A program made the position numbers and the translations under genes. Shown in pieces: positions 38,898-47,651 of a stretch of 64,000 nucleotides of DNA (positions are counted from its first letter, which is position 1; each line of letters opens with the position of its first letter). Below the pieces are notes generated by a model, which had not been told where the DNA came from, ran no database searches, and worked only from the letters and a program-made list of their open reading frames with translations. Source of the stretch: Planctomycetaceae bacterium (GTDB lineage Bacteria; Planctomycetota; UBA1135; GCA-002686595); assembly GCA_016125265.1 (NCBI GenBank), contig WGMC01000002.1, positions 62,001-126,000 of the forward strand, given 5' to 3'.

Positions 38898-41158
38898 TGC
38901 CTGCGGGCGTCCGTGGACAGTTGGTGATTGCCGCGGCGGTGTTCGAGCACGAGTTCGCGCAGGTCGCCCTGGTACTCCATCATCTCTTGGGTGTAGCCCA
39001 GTTGGGCCAGGCGCTGGCGCATTTCGCGTTCGTCGGTGACGCCGGACCGGCGCAGCTCGCGCGCGTCGTGGTCCATCTTGGCGCGCGCGGCCCGCTCCGT
39101 TTCGATGTCCCGGGCCGAGCGCTCGACCTGCTCGACGTCGATCGGCATGTGCTCGTTCCACGCGAGCAGCGCCTCGCGCAGCCGATCGGCCTCGGCCAGC
39201 ACCTTCTCGCGCAGTTCCGCCTGGCGCTCGCCTTCCTCTGCGGACGCGGCTTCGGCGAACACGATGCCCTGGAACAGCTCGCGGCGCTGCAGCGGATCCG
39301 CTTCGAGGTCGTGGAGGCGGATGCGGCCGGTCCGGTGCTCGAGCGCGAGCGCCCAACCGTCGGGCCGCACCGCGTAGCGCTCGAGCACGAGCATGCTGCG
39401 CTCGTCCTGCACGGCCACGTAGGTCGAGTCCTCGGCGTAGAAGAACTCGCGCGCCCGATCGACTTCTCCGCGCACGAGTGGCAGCAGGCTGACCCCGTCG
39501 ACGATGTCGCGCGGCCCGGCAACGGGCGGCAACTCGAGACCCATCGCGTCCATCAACGTCGGGAAGAGATCGATGCTCTCCACGGTGGCGGAAACCCTCG
39601 TGCCCGCGGGAAAGGCCTTCGGCCAGCGCACGAGGAGCGGCACGTGCAGGTTCGAGTTGTACATGTGGTTGTGCTCCCAACGACCGCCCTCGCCGAAGTC
39701 TTCGCCGTGGTCGGAGGTCACAATCACGATCGTGTCGTCGAGCACACCCTGGCGCTCGAGTTCGGCGAGCAACAGTCCCAGATGGTGGTCGGCCTCGGAG
39801 ACGCCGCCGAGGTACAGGTGGAAGATCTGACGTTGGTCCTCGGGGGTGAGTTCGTACACACCGCGTTCGATTGCCTGACGCGTACTCGCGTAGAACGCCG
39901 AGATGGGCCCCGTGTAGTTGGGATCGACGTACAGCGAACGAAACGGCTCCGCCGGATCGTAGGGCGTGTGCGTCGAATAGAGGTGCACGAAGTTCGCGAA
40001 ACGGCGGTTGCCGTGGTCCGCCATCCAATCGGCCGCCTCCCGGGAAAGGAAGTCCGGATTCAACTTCTCGCGCACCTTGAACGCCACCGACGGGCCGACC
40101 ATCACGGAGCGCAGTTGGCTGAAACGGCTGTCGAGCTGCACGAAAGGATGTCCCTTCATCAGCTCCAGATACCCGTCGAAACCGTCGAGCAGCCCCGAAC
40201 CGTGGGACAGGGCGCCGGTCATGAACGCAGCTCCAGCGTAGTCGTCCGCGCGCAGGGTCTCGCCATCCCTGCGCTTGGCGGACTTGAGGTGGCGCTGCAG
40301 CGTTACGTTTTGCTCGAGCCGCTCGCCGGGCAGCATGCGGAGAAGTCCGTGGCGCCGCGGGTACTTGCCCGTCAGGAACGAACCGAAGCTGGTCCACGTG
40401 TACGGCGCCTGCACGAGCGCGCGCTCGAACAACACACCCTCCCTGGCGAGGCGGTCCATGTGCGGTGTCGACACGTCTCGGTTGCCGTAACAGCCGAGCA
40501 CGTCCGGCCGCAGGGCGTCGACCATCACGAACAGCACGTTGGGAAGGTCCGCGTTGCGGTCGTTCAACGTCCCGCGTGTGGCGGAAGCGCGGCTGTCGAC
40601 GAAGATCCAGGCGCCGCCCACGACCCAACCCAGTACCAACAGGGCGGGGACCGGCCGCCACCACTTCGCGGGGAGGCGCGCCGAGACGAACGCGACGGCG
40701 AGGGCGACGGTCAGCGCCACGACGGCACACGAACCGAGCACCAACAAGCGCTCCGGCGATTGCACGGGAAGGCCCGGGTAAAAGCGCTCGCGGGTCCACC
40801 AGAACAGCGCCGCACCAAAGGCCCCGGCGAAGAGCGGCGCGAGCACCCAACCGCGCCGACGGGCGACCGACCGCGAGCGCAGCCAGGGAGTCGACACGAG
40901 CCCGAGCAACGCGCCCAGCAAGGCGAGCGCTGGGCCGTAGTAGAGGCCCGCGCCCAAGATCCCGAGCAGGAGGTCGAGGGGGGCGACCGGCAAGGTCTCG
41001 GTCCAGGCCGACGGCGGGAGGCTCTGGAAGTAGTTCCAGGCGACGGCAGCATCCGCAGCACCGAGGAGCGCCCCCACCAGCGCCCCCGCACCGGCGCCGC
41101 TCCGGAGGCAAGCCCCGGGGGTCGCAGGTTCGGCCGCGTCGTTCGGTATCGAAACCAT
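38894..41158 (-). CDS. Membrane-anchored sulfatase-like protein lacking the formylglycine residue
   Basis: A 754-residue alkaline-phosphatase-superfamily protein. Five or so membrane segments occupy residues 20-190. The hydrolase domain begins NVLFVMVDALRPD (metal ligand D214) and contains SDHGEDFGEG (D483, H484). In true sulfatases C/S-x-P-x-R precedes LTG; here the aligned region is T254-W-T-S-F-G-S-F-L-T-G, so the nucleophile position is Thr and the Pro/Arg are missing. That is the pattern of phosphotransferase members such as LtaS. A charged coiled-coil tail follows residue 640. It may transfer a phospho-substituent to the glycan instead of cleaving sulfate. Confidence 0.8.
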   Translation of the reverse strand: MVSIPNDAAEPATPGACLRSGAGAGALVGALLGAADAAVAWNYFQSLPPSAWTETLPVAPLDLLLGILGAGLYYGPALALLGALLGLVSTPWLRSRSVARRRGWVLAPLFAGAFGAALFWWTRERFYPGLPVQSPERLLVLGSCAVVALTVALAVAFVSARLPAKWWRPVPALLVLGWVVGGAWIFVDSRASATRGTLNDRNADLPNVLFVMVDALRPDVLGCYGNRDVSTPHMDRLAREGVLFERALVQAPYTWTSFGSFLTGKYPRRHGLLRMLPGERLEQNVTLQRHLKSAKRRDGETLRADDYAGAAFMTGALSHGSGLLDGFDGYLELMKGHPFVQLDSRFSQLRSVMVGPSVAFKVREKLNPDFLSREAADWMADHGNRRFANFVHLYSTHTPYDPAEPFRSLYVDPNYTGPISAFYASTRQAIERGVYELTPEDQRQIFHLYLGGVSEADHHLGLLLAELERQGVLDDTIVIVTSDHGEDFGEGGRWEHNHMYNSNLHVPLLVRWPKAFPAGTRVSATVESIDLFPTLMDAMGLELPPVAGPRDIVDGVSLLPLVRGEVDRAREFFYAEDSTYVAVQDERSMLVLERYAVRPDGWALALEHRTGRIRLHDLEADPLQRRELFQGIVFAEAASAEEGERQAELREKVLAEADRLREALLAWNEHMPIDVEQVERSARDIETERAARAKMDHDARELRRSGVTDEREMRQRLAQLGYTQEMMEYQGDLRELVLEHRRGNHQLSTDARRQ

Positions 41159-41225
41159 GGGGAAAGGATACGGGGGGATCGTCCAGGTGGCACGAGCGGA
41201 TCGCCGGCACGCGGTGGGGCGGCGC

Positions 41226-43094
41226 TCAGGACAGCCGGTAACGCACCGCGTCGGCGGACTCGGAGACCTGGGCCGCGGCCGCCGGGACGCGGTAGCCGAG
41301 GGAACCTGCGTCCCCGCGGTCGAGGAGTCGCTCCTCCACCTCGAGTCCGTCCCCGTCCACGCGGAACGTGCGCTCGAGGCGCGCCCCCGGCACCGGACTG
41401 CCGTCGCGCCACGCGAGACCGCCCTCGAGTTGGATCCCGTCCCCGAGCAGGTGCACCGAGGGCGCCAGGTGGAACGCGCTGGAGCACCGCGGGTGGGCCG
41501 GGGCGAGCACGGCACGGGAGAAGACGCGGGCCGGCAGGGCCAACGCGCCGGCCCGTTCGCCGCGCCGCCAGGCCACCCGCGCGAGCCACAGGGAAAAACG
41601 CACCTCCGCGCCGCCGGAGCGCCAACCGCGGACCGGCGACGGCGCTCCGGCGCGCCCGTTCCACTCGGCCTCCTGGGCGCCGCCCAGGCGGCAGCGTTTC
41701 AGGAGTTCCGCCCCGTCCGCGCGGCGCTGCACGCGGATCAGGCCCGCCCCATGGGGGCTGCCGTGGTGCGCGTTGCAGCCCGGACGCGCGCCGCGCACCC
41801 AGGCGACCACGCGGCCGTCCTCCACACGCCCCAACTGGGCGGACGGGAACCAGGTCAGGGAGAGCTCCATCTCGCCCGTGCCCGGCTCGCGTTCGTCCAG
41901 GACGCGCCGCGCCGCTTCGAGGTCGTCGAGGGCGCGCGCGGCCCAGGCGGCGTGGGCCGCCCAGAACACCGGGCACTGGTAACTGCGCTCGCGCCCCGGT
42001 CCGGGCCGGTGGCTCTGAGGTTTGCCGTCGGCATCGAGGTGCTCGGCCCAGGCGCGGAACGCCCGGTGGGCGGCCCGCCCGTACGCCGCCGCGCCGAACA
42101 GGCGGTGGCCCGCAGCCAGCGCATGCACGTCGAAGGGATGGGACGCAACCTCGTAGTCCGCCCCCCAGTACCAGGGTTTGGCTTCGACCAACCCGGCCTT
42201 GATGCCGTCGACACCTTGCAGCGCCACGAGGAAATCGAGGCCCCGCACCAGCGGCGTGCGGAACAGCGGATCCGTCGGGACACGCTCGAGGGTCTCGAGC
42301 GAATGCAGCAGGAAGCCGGTCACCCGCGACTGGTAGAACGCCGACACGTCCCCGGCTCCGATGTGACCGGCACCCCACGCCATCGGATGGTAGGGGTAAC
42401 TTCCGTCCGGATTCTGGATCGCCTCGAGCACACCAACCGCTTCGATGGCGGCGTGTTCGAGTGTGTGGTCGGAGCCTTCGCCGAGCCGTCGCTCGAGCCG
42501 CGCCGCGGCCGCGAGTCCCGTGAGTCCCCAGGCGCGTTGCGCCGGTATGCCCTTGTCGAGCACCGCGTAGCGCAGGTACGTGCGCGCGTGCAGGAGGCAC
42601 GCCGCGGCGAAACGTTCCCGGGTCGGTGCATCCAGGCTGTCGCCGAGGTGCTCGACCAAACTGCCGAGCGCATCGGCGGCGGCGCCGCCGTCGATCACGC
42701 TGTTCGAGCAGTTGAACGGATCGTGCCTGCCCGGTCGGAACGTGTGGCAGGGGCTGGTGCCCTCGCGCACCAGGTTGGCGACCAGCCGTTCACCCTGTTG
42801 CACGGCGGCGCGGGTGAGCAGCTCGTCGGGCGCGCGCCGCGAGAGTTCGAGCGCCAGGATCGCCGTACAGGCGCTCTTGCCCGTGTGTTCGACGCCGTGT
42901 TCGGGGCACAGGATGCGCCCCTTCGTGTCGACGAGTCCCAACTGCCAGCGCAGGGTGCGCTCGAGTGGCTCGAGCAGATCGCGGCCCGGCGCCCGCGCCG
43001 GACCCCGCTTGGGCGGCTGGGTCGGGAACGGCCGCGGCGCGCCCCTACCCAAGTCGCCGGGCAGCGGATCGCCGTAGGGATCGGGGCGACTCAC
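41226..43094 (-). CDS. Unassigned enzyme-like protein, helical toroid plus beta domain
   Basis: I cannot name the family of this 622-residue protein. The first 370 residues are helical with repeated aromatic-rich segments (WQLGLVDTKGRILCPEHGVEHTGKSAC, GSYPYHPMAWGAGHIGAGDVSAFYQSRVTGFLL, KPWYWGADYEVASHPFDVHAL), as in alpha/alpha-toroid carbohydrate enzymes. The last 200 residues are beta-rich (VFSRAVL, LEVEERLLDRGDAG), like the C-terminal sandwich of heparinase-type lyases. The GTG start overlaps the GT2 stop as GTGA. Context suggests glycan modification or an epimerase/lyase role; no catalytic residues are claimed. Confidence 0.6.
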   Translation of the reverse strand: MSRPDPYGDPLPGDLGRGAPRPFPTQPPKRGPARAPGRDLLEPLERTLRWQLGLVDTKGRILCPEHGVEHTGKSACTAILALELSRRAPDELLTRAAVQQGERLVANLVREGTSPCHTFRPGRHDPFNCSNSVIDGGAAADALGSLVEHLGDSLDAPTRERFAAACLLHARTYLRYAVLDKGIPAQRAWGLTGLAAAARLERRLGEGSDHTLEHAAIEAVGVLEAIQNPDGSYPYHPMAWGAGHIGAGDVSAFYQSRVTGFLLHSLETLERVPTDPLFRTPLVRGLDFLVALQGVDGIKAGLVEAKPWYWGADYEVASHPFDVHALAAGHRLFGAAAYGRAAHRAFRAWAEHLDADGKPQSHRPGPGRERSYQCPVFWAAHAAWAARALDDLEAARRVLDEREPGTGEMELSLTWFPSAQLGRVEDGRVVAWVRGARPGCNAHHGSPHGAGLIRVQRRADGAELLKRCRLGGAQEAEWNGRAGAPSPVRGWRSGGAEVRFSLWLARVAWRRGERAGALALPARVFSRAVLAPAHPRCSSAFHLAPSVHLLGDGIQLEGGLAWRDGSPVPGARLERTFRVDGDGLEVEERLLDRGDAGSLGYRVPAAAAQVSESADAVRYRLS

Positions 43095-44014
43095 GAGGCC
43101 AGGTACCCCTTGAGCTGATGGAACATCGGTCCGAGCGGTTCGGCGCCGCGGCCGCGCATCCTCGCCCAGAGCTGTCGCACGGCGAAGTCGAGGAACGTGA
43201 ACACCACACAGGCCTTCACCCAGATGCCGGCCAGGGCCCCGTGGTGTTTGCGGTAGTACGCGAGGCGGTTCTTGTGCCACTCGGGCACGAAGGATCCGAA
43301 CTGGCGGGTGCTGGCCCCGACGTGGTGCATCACACGCGCCTCGGGCAAGAAGCGTGTACGCCAACCCGCCGCCAGGAGTCGGCGCGAGAGGTCCACGTCG
43401 TTGAAGAAGAGCCAAAGGGTTTCGTCGAACAGCCCCACCTGGTCGAGGGCCGCGCGCCGCACCAGGAAACAGGCGGCCGGCGGTTGGTCGATGTCGCGCT
43501 CGTGTTCGTGGTCGAACGCGCGCTCGAAGTACCGATTGAGCTCGGGGCTCTTCGGGAACCAGCGTTCGAGAGGCGTCGAGAAGAAGAGCGGTGTCCAGAG
43601 GTTCGGGAACGCCTGGCAGGCAAGCTGGGTGCTGCCGTCGCGGTTGATGAGGCGCGGCGCGGCAGCTCCGTAGCTGGGGTTCGCGGCGAGGTAGTCGAGC
43701 AGGATGCGCAGCGCGTCCGGGGCCATCTCCGTGTCCGCGTTCAGGAGCAGGACGTAGGGCTGATCGCTGCGCCGGATGCCCTGGTTGCAGCCGATCGCGA
43801 AGCCCTCGTTGCGCGTGTTGCGCTGCAACTCGACGCTGGGGAACTCGGCAGCGACCATGTCGGCGGAACCGTCGGCGCTGTGATTGTCGATCACGATCAC
43901 CTGCGCGGGCACGGCGTCCTGGGCGAACACGTGTTGCAGCGCGATGCGAAGCAATCCCACGGTGTTCCACGAGGGGATCACCACGCTGACCGGCACGGTC
44001 GCGGGTGCGGTCAC
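43091..44014 (-). CDS. Glycosyltransferase family 2, rhamnosyltransferase-like
   Basis: A 307-residue GT-A enzyme. VSVVIPSWNTVGLLRIAL is the standard start, VIVIDNHSADGSADMV binds the nucleotide, NEGFAIGCNQGI is conserved, and LLLNADTEMAPD carries the DxD-like metal motif. FNDVDLSRRLLAAGWR is the catalytic-base region of the rhamnosyltransferase subgroup. A C-terminal hydrophobic stretch may associate with the membrane. GTGA overlaps occur at both ends. With gmd/rmd in the same window, rhamnose is a plausible donor sugar (inference). Confidence 0.9.
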   Translation of the reverse strand: MTAPATVPVSVVIPSWNTVGLLRIALQHVFAQDAVPAQVIVIDNHSADGSADMVAAEFPSVELQRNTRNEGFAIGCNQGIRRSDQPYVLLLNADTEMAPDALRILLDYLAANPSYGAAAPRLINRDGSTQLACQAFPNLWTPLFFSTPLERWFPKSPELNRYFERAFDHEHERDIDQPPAACFLVRRAALDQVGLFDETLWLFFNDVDLSRRLLAAGWRTRFLPEARVMHHVGASTRQFGSFVPEWHKNRLAYYRKHHGALAGIWVKACVVFTFLDFAVRQLWARMRGRGAEPLGPMFHQLKGYLAS

Positions 44015-45150
44015 GATACGACCTCCTCGGCGCTCGGCAGATGCGCGCCCTGGTCGATGGACCTAGGATCCCCCGCCATCGCGGACACCAGGCGGCCCAT
44101 CAACTGGTCGACCTCGTGCTCGCGCGCGACGATCGCACGCAGGCGCTCCGAGAGCGCCCGTTTGTGCTCCTGCCCGAGGTCGAGAAGGTGCGCCATGCGC
44201 CGGGCCAGATCGGCGGCGTCCCCCGCTCTGAAGCTGAACTGCGCCGCATCGGGCCCCAGCGAGCGGAACACGTGGCCAAACGACTCGTTGCACGAGAGCA
44301 CCGGCCTCCCGGACGCCATCGCCTCGAGCACGACCTTGTCCACGCTGCCCGTGAAACTCGCATTCACGAGCAGGGAGCAGCCCGCGTAGAGCGCGGGCAC
44401 ACGCCGGTAGGACACGGCGCCGTGCTGCACGACGCGGTTCGCAAGTCCCAGGGTCTCGATGCGTTCGCGCACGCGCTCCCCGTAGGCACCGTCGCCCGCC
44501 GCCAGTCCACCGCCCACCAGATCGAGGTACACGTCCCGTCCGCCGTCCACGAGGCGCGCGACAGCGTCCAGGATCGTCAGCGGATCCTTGGCGGGTGTCA
44601 CACGCCCCACGGAGAGAATGCGCGGCGGCTGTTTGGGATCGCCGTCGGGCGGCGGCTTGGGACGGAAGTGCTCGAGGTCGATGCCGTGGCCCGTGACCAC
44701 CTTCTTCGGTGTGTCGATGCGCAGCGATTCGGGGCTTGCGGTGAAGATCGCCTCGACGAGCCGCTCGGCCGCGACGAGGCGGCGGTCCACACCTTTGTGC
44801 GTGTACCAGAGGAAGTTTCGCGCGCCCACGCGGCGCGCCGGTCCGGCGGCCACCAGGCAATACCGGGGCACCATGTGGCCCAGCACCGTGTCGAAACCGT
44901 CGCGCGAGAAGGCCTCGCCCAAGAAGCGGCGGTAGCGCAGGTAACGCGAGATGGTGCTGGGCCACCCAGCGCCGCGCCGTCCGACCTCGCGCACGTCGAC
45001 GTTGGGCGGCAAGTCGCCGATCTCGCCGACGTGCAGCGCGACCACACGCACTCGCTCCGCGTGTTGCGCCAGCCCGCGCACCCAGCGGCTGACGAAGCCG
45101 AGCACCGCGTCGTCGGCGTCGAGCACCTGCGTCAGGAAGAGCAGCTTCAC
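44011..45150 (-). CDS. Glycosyltransferase family 4
   Basis: A 379-residue GT-B enzyme from a GTG start (VKLLFLTQVLDADDAVLGFVSRWV). SVGRVTPAKDPLTILDA and the donor motif SFTGSVDKVVLEAMASGRPVLSCNESFG identify the GT4 C-terminal domain, with the E-x7-E motif slightly altered to E-x7-S. GTGA overlaps join it to the GT2 and to the next GT4. Sugar unknown. Confidence 0.87.
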   Translation of the reverse strand: MKLLFLTQVLDADDAVLGFVSRWVRGLAQHAERVRVVALHVGEIGDLPPNVDVREVGRRGAGWPSTISRYLRYRRFLGEAFSRDGFDTVLGHMVPRYCLVAAGPARRVGARNFLWYTHKGVDRRLVAAERLVEAIFTASPESLRIDTPKKVVTGHGIDLEHFRPKPPPDGDPKQPPRILSVGRVTPAKDPLTILDAVARLVDGGRDVYLDLVGGGLAAGDGAYGERVRERIETLGLANRVVQHGAVSYRRVPALYAGCSLLVNASFTGSVDKVVLEAMASGRPVLSCNESFGHVFRSLGPDAAQFSFRAGDAADLARRMAHLLDLGQEHKRALSERLRAIVAREHEVDQLMGRLVSAMAGDPRSIDQGAHLPSAEEVVS

Positions 45151-46283
45151 GTGCGCACCGCTTCGCGCCCGACGAGTTGGTGAAGGCCCCGCGCATACCC
45201 CTCGAGCACCTTGGCGTACTCGAAGCGCTCGGCCAAGGCCCGCGCACCGGACGCGTAGCGCCTGCGCCGCTCCTCGTCGCCGAGCAGTTCCACCAGGCCC
45301 TTCGCGATGGCGGGCGCGTCGAACCCGCACAGCACACCGCCCTGTCCGCCGCCGAGCAGTTCCCCCATCACACCGACGGGCGTCGACAGCACGGGCGTGC
45401 CGGTCGCCATCGCCTCGACGGTGACCCTGGGGCCACCTTCGCACGTGGAAGGGCACACGAGGGCGCGCGAGCGGCGGTAGATCTCGGCCAGATCCGCCGT
45501 GCCATCGACCCACTCGATCCAATCGACGCGCTCCGCGAGTCCCAGCCGCTCTGCCTTCGCGCGGAGGTCCTTCGCGAGCGGCCCGCGCCCGACGACGGTC
45601 AGGTTCAGCTCGAGGCCCTGGCGCCCGACGTCGGCAAGTGCCTCCAGGAGCGCCGCCACGTTCTTGTTCGAGACGAGGCGCCCCACGAAGACCAGGTCGC
45701 GCTCGGGTGTGGCCCCGGCGCGCGGCGCAAACGCCTCGAGGTCGATGTACAGAGACGGCAGGACCAGGATTTGCTCCTTCGACACGCCCCACGACGCAAG
45801 CAACTTCGGCATCTCGCCCGAGTTGACCACCCGGAACGCCGCGGTGCGCGACTTCGCCCAAGCGACGTAACGCCGCGCGATCAGCCGGTCGAGCCGTTCC
45901 TTCCAATCGACGGCCACGGGATGGCCGGGCACGTGGTGGATCTCCGAGAGGTACGGCACACCGGTGTTCGCCGAGAGGCGCGCCGCCGCCAGCCCGTTGT
46001 AGAACCAGCCGTAGTCGTGGCTGACCATCAGGTCCGGCTTGTGTTCGCCGATCAGCCGTGTGCCCTCGCGCACGAGCCACTTGCCCATGCCGACGCGCCC
46101 CACGGGTGCAGGGTGAAGGTGCACGCGCCGGTGCAGCAGCGACGTGGTCACGGCGCGGTCCGGACGCGGACAGAGCACATCGATGCGCTCGAACCAGCGC
46201 GAGAACTCGACCTGCATCTGGTAGAAGGGACCGTGTTCGCCCACGCTGGACTGGCGGTCGCCGCTGAGCATCAGGAGCCGCAT
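45147..46283 (-). CDS. Glycosyltransferase family 4
   Basis: A 378-residue GT-B enzyme starting MRLLMLSGDRQSSVGEHGPFYQM. VSHDYGWFYNGLAA and VVNSGEMPKLL lie in the acceptor domain. FVGRLVSNKNVAALLEAL and CPSTCEGGPRVTVEAMATGTPVLST are donor-domain motifs. The start overlaps the next gene by 13 bases. Sugar unknown. Confidence 0.88.
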   Translation of the reverse strand: MRLLMLSGDRQSSVGEHGPFYQMQVEFSRWFERIDVLCPRPDRAVTTSLLHRRVHLHPAPVGRVGMGKWLVREGTRLIGEHKPDLMVSHDYGWFYNGLAAARLSANTGVPYLSEIHHVPGHPVAVDWKERLDRLIARRYVAWAKSRTAAFRVVNSGEMPKLLASWGVSKEQILVLPSLYIDLEAFAPRAGATPERDLVFVGRLVSNKNVAALLEALADVGRQGLELNLTVVGRGPLAKDLRAKAERLGLAERVDWIEWVDGTADLAEIYRRSRALVCPSTCEGGPRVTVEAMATGTPVLSTPVGVMGELLGGGQGGVLCGFDAPAIAKGLVELLGDEERRRRYASGARALAERFEYAKVLEGYARGLHQLVGREAVRT

Positions 46284-47461
46284 CGGACCCCCTGCGCGAC
46301 GTCGCGGTAGAGCTGATCGAGGCGGTCGGCCAGGGCCGCGGCCCCGTGGCGCGCCACCACACGCACGCGCGCCCGTTCGCCCATGGCCTCGGCCGCGCGC
46401 GGATCCTCGAGCAACTGCGCAAGGGCAAAGGCCAGGCCGTCCACGCCGTCCTTGGGCTCGACGAGCAGGCCCGTGCGCTCGTGCACGAGCACTTCGTCGA
46501 CACCGCCGACGGCGAACGCCACGGCGGGGAGCGCCGCGGCGCCAGCTTCGATCAGCGCCACGGGCAGGCCCTCCGAGCGCGAACTCAGGAGCACCGCGTC
46601 CAACTCCGCGTAGAGCGCCGGCATGTCCGTGCGCGCGCCGAGGATGTGCGCCCGCGCGCGGGTGCTTTCGGGCAACGCGAGCACGGCGCGCTCCAGCCCG
46701 CGCCGCTCCCCGCCATCGCCGACGAAGACGAGGTGCAACTTCGGGTACCGGTTGGCGAGCAGCGCAAACGCGCCGAGGGCCAACTCGGGCTGCTTCACGG
46801 GCGCGAGGCGTCCCACCGCGCCGACGAGCACATCGTCGACGGCCGCGCCGAGCTCGCGCCGCAGGGGCCCCGACGCCGGACCACGCAGCCGCCGCGGTTC
46901 GAGGGCCGTGAAGGGCTCGAGGTCCACACCCGGCGGAATCACCTGCAAACGCGCCTCCTCGACCACACCCAGGCGCACGAGGTCCGACGCGGTGGCGTGG
47001 GATACGGCGACGATGCGTTGCGTCTCGCGGGCGAGTTTCGTTTCGAGCGCGACGAGTCGGCGCGCGACCGCGTCGGGAAAGTACCCCTCGAGCACGTGGC
47101 CGTGGAACGTGTGCACCCGCGCCGCCGCCGGCACCGAAGCTGCCGCGCGCCGCCCGATCCAACCCGCCTTGCTGGCGTGGGTGTGCACCACGTCCGGCGC
47201 GAAGGCGACGAGCTCTCGCACGAGCTGCCTACGCGCCATGAGATCCGCGATCGGCGCGACACCCGCCGACAGGTGCGGGAGGCGCACGATGTCCACGCCA
47301 GCGGCGCGTACCGAGTCGAACAAGTCTCCCTCGCCCACCTTGGGATGCCCCGCGAACACACGCAGTTGGTGGCCCCTGGCCATGAGCAGCGGATCGCTGG
47401 CCAGTACCTGGCGCGCCGGTCCGCCCAGGTTCAATCGGGTGAGCACGCGGGCGATGCGCAT
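46271..47461 (-). CDS. Glycosyltransferase family 4, first gene of the ten-gene run
   Basis: A 396-residue GT-B enzyme. MRIARVLTRLNLGGPARQVLAS is a canonical GT4 start; VHTHASKAGWIGR and VAVSHATASDLVRLG follow; GAVGRLAPVKQPELALGAF and SSRSEGLPVALIEAGAAALPAVAF are donor motifs. A -10-like TATGCT (47479-47474, minus strand) lies 12 bases before the ATG, so transcription may start very close to the start codon. The repeat composite at 47515-47651 lies directly upstream. Confidence 0.9.
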   Translation of the reverse strand: MRIARVLTRLNLGGPARQVLASDPLLMARGHQLRVFAGHPKVGEGDLFDSVRAAGVDIVRLPHLSAGVAPIADLMARRQLVRELVAFAPDVVHTHASKAGWIGRRAAASVPAAARVHTFHGHVLEGYFPDAVARRLVALETKLARETQRIVAVSHATASDLVRLGVVEEARLQVIPPGVDLEPFTALEPRRLRGPASGPLRRELGAAVDDVLVGAVGRLAPVKQPELALGAFALLANRYPKLHLVFVGDGGERRGLERAVLALPESTRARAHILGARTDMPALYAELDAVLLSSRSEGLPVALIEAGAAALPAVAFAVGGVDEVLVHERTGLLVEPKDGVDGLAFALAQLLEDPRAAEAMGERARVRVVARHGAAALADRLDQLYRDVAQGVRCGS

Positions 47462-47514
47462 GGGACCCCGGAGAGCATACCAGCCAGGTGCGCTCGAACC
47501 GCCGCCGCGGGAGT

Positions 47515-47565
47515 CTCAGAGTGTGGGAAAGAATCGGTCACCGGCAGATGGCTTCCCACACTCTG
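47515..47565 (+). repeat. Palindromic repeat, half copy 4
   Basis: CTCAGAGTGTGGGAAAGAATCGG (first 20: CTCAGAGTGTGGGAAAGAAT) aligns base for base with the first 23 bases of copy 1, with four changes. Arms CAGAGTGTGGGA (47517-47528) and TCCCACACTCTG (47554-47565) are perfectly complementary although they differ from those of copies 1 and 3. The distal half is replaced by the inverted copy 3. Confidence 0.8.
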
Positions 47566-47567
47566 CC

Positions 47568-47651
47568 GCTCCAACGCCGTCAGGCGATGGGCCAGATGGC
47601 ACCTGACAGGGCCTTCGCTCGGGCCGAGCGGATTCATTCCCAGCCTGTCAG
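47568..47651 (-). repeat. 84-bp palindromic repeat, inverted copy 3 (supplies a stop codon)
   Basis: Read on the minus strand from 47651 it has the same 84-base length as copy 1 and keeps the distal block GGCCCATCGCCTGACGGCG. Its arms CTGACAGG and CCTGTCAG (47651-47644 and 47610-47603) have changed together relative to copy 1. Bases 2-4 form the TGA stop of the DUF5658-like gene. Confidence 0.85.

Noticed and set aside
38894-41158. Simple annotation as an arylsulfatase
   Set aside because: The C/S-x-P-x-R formylglycine motif is absent; only the superfamily membership is supported.
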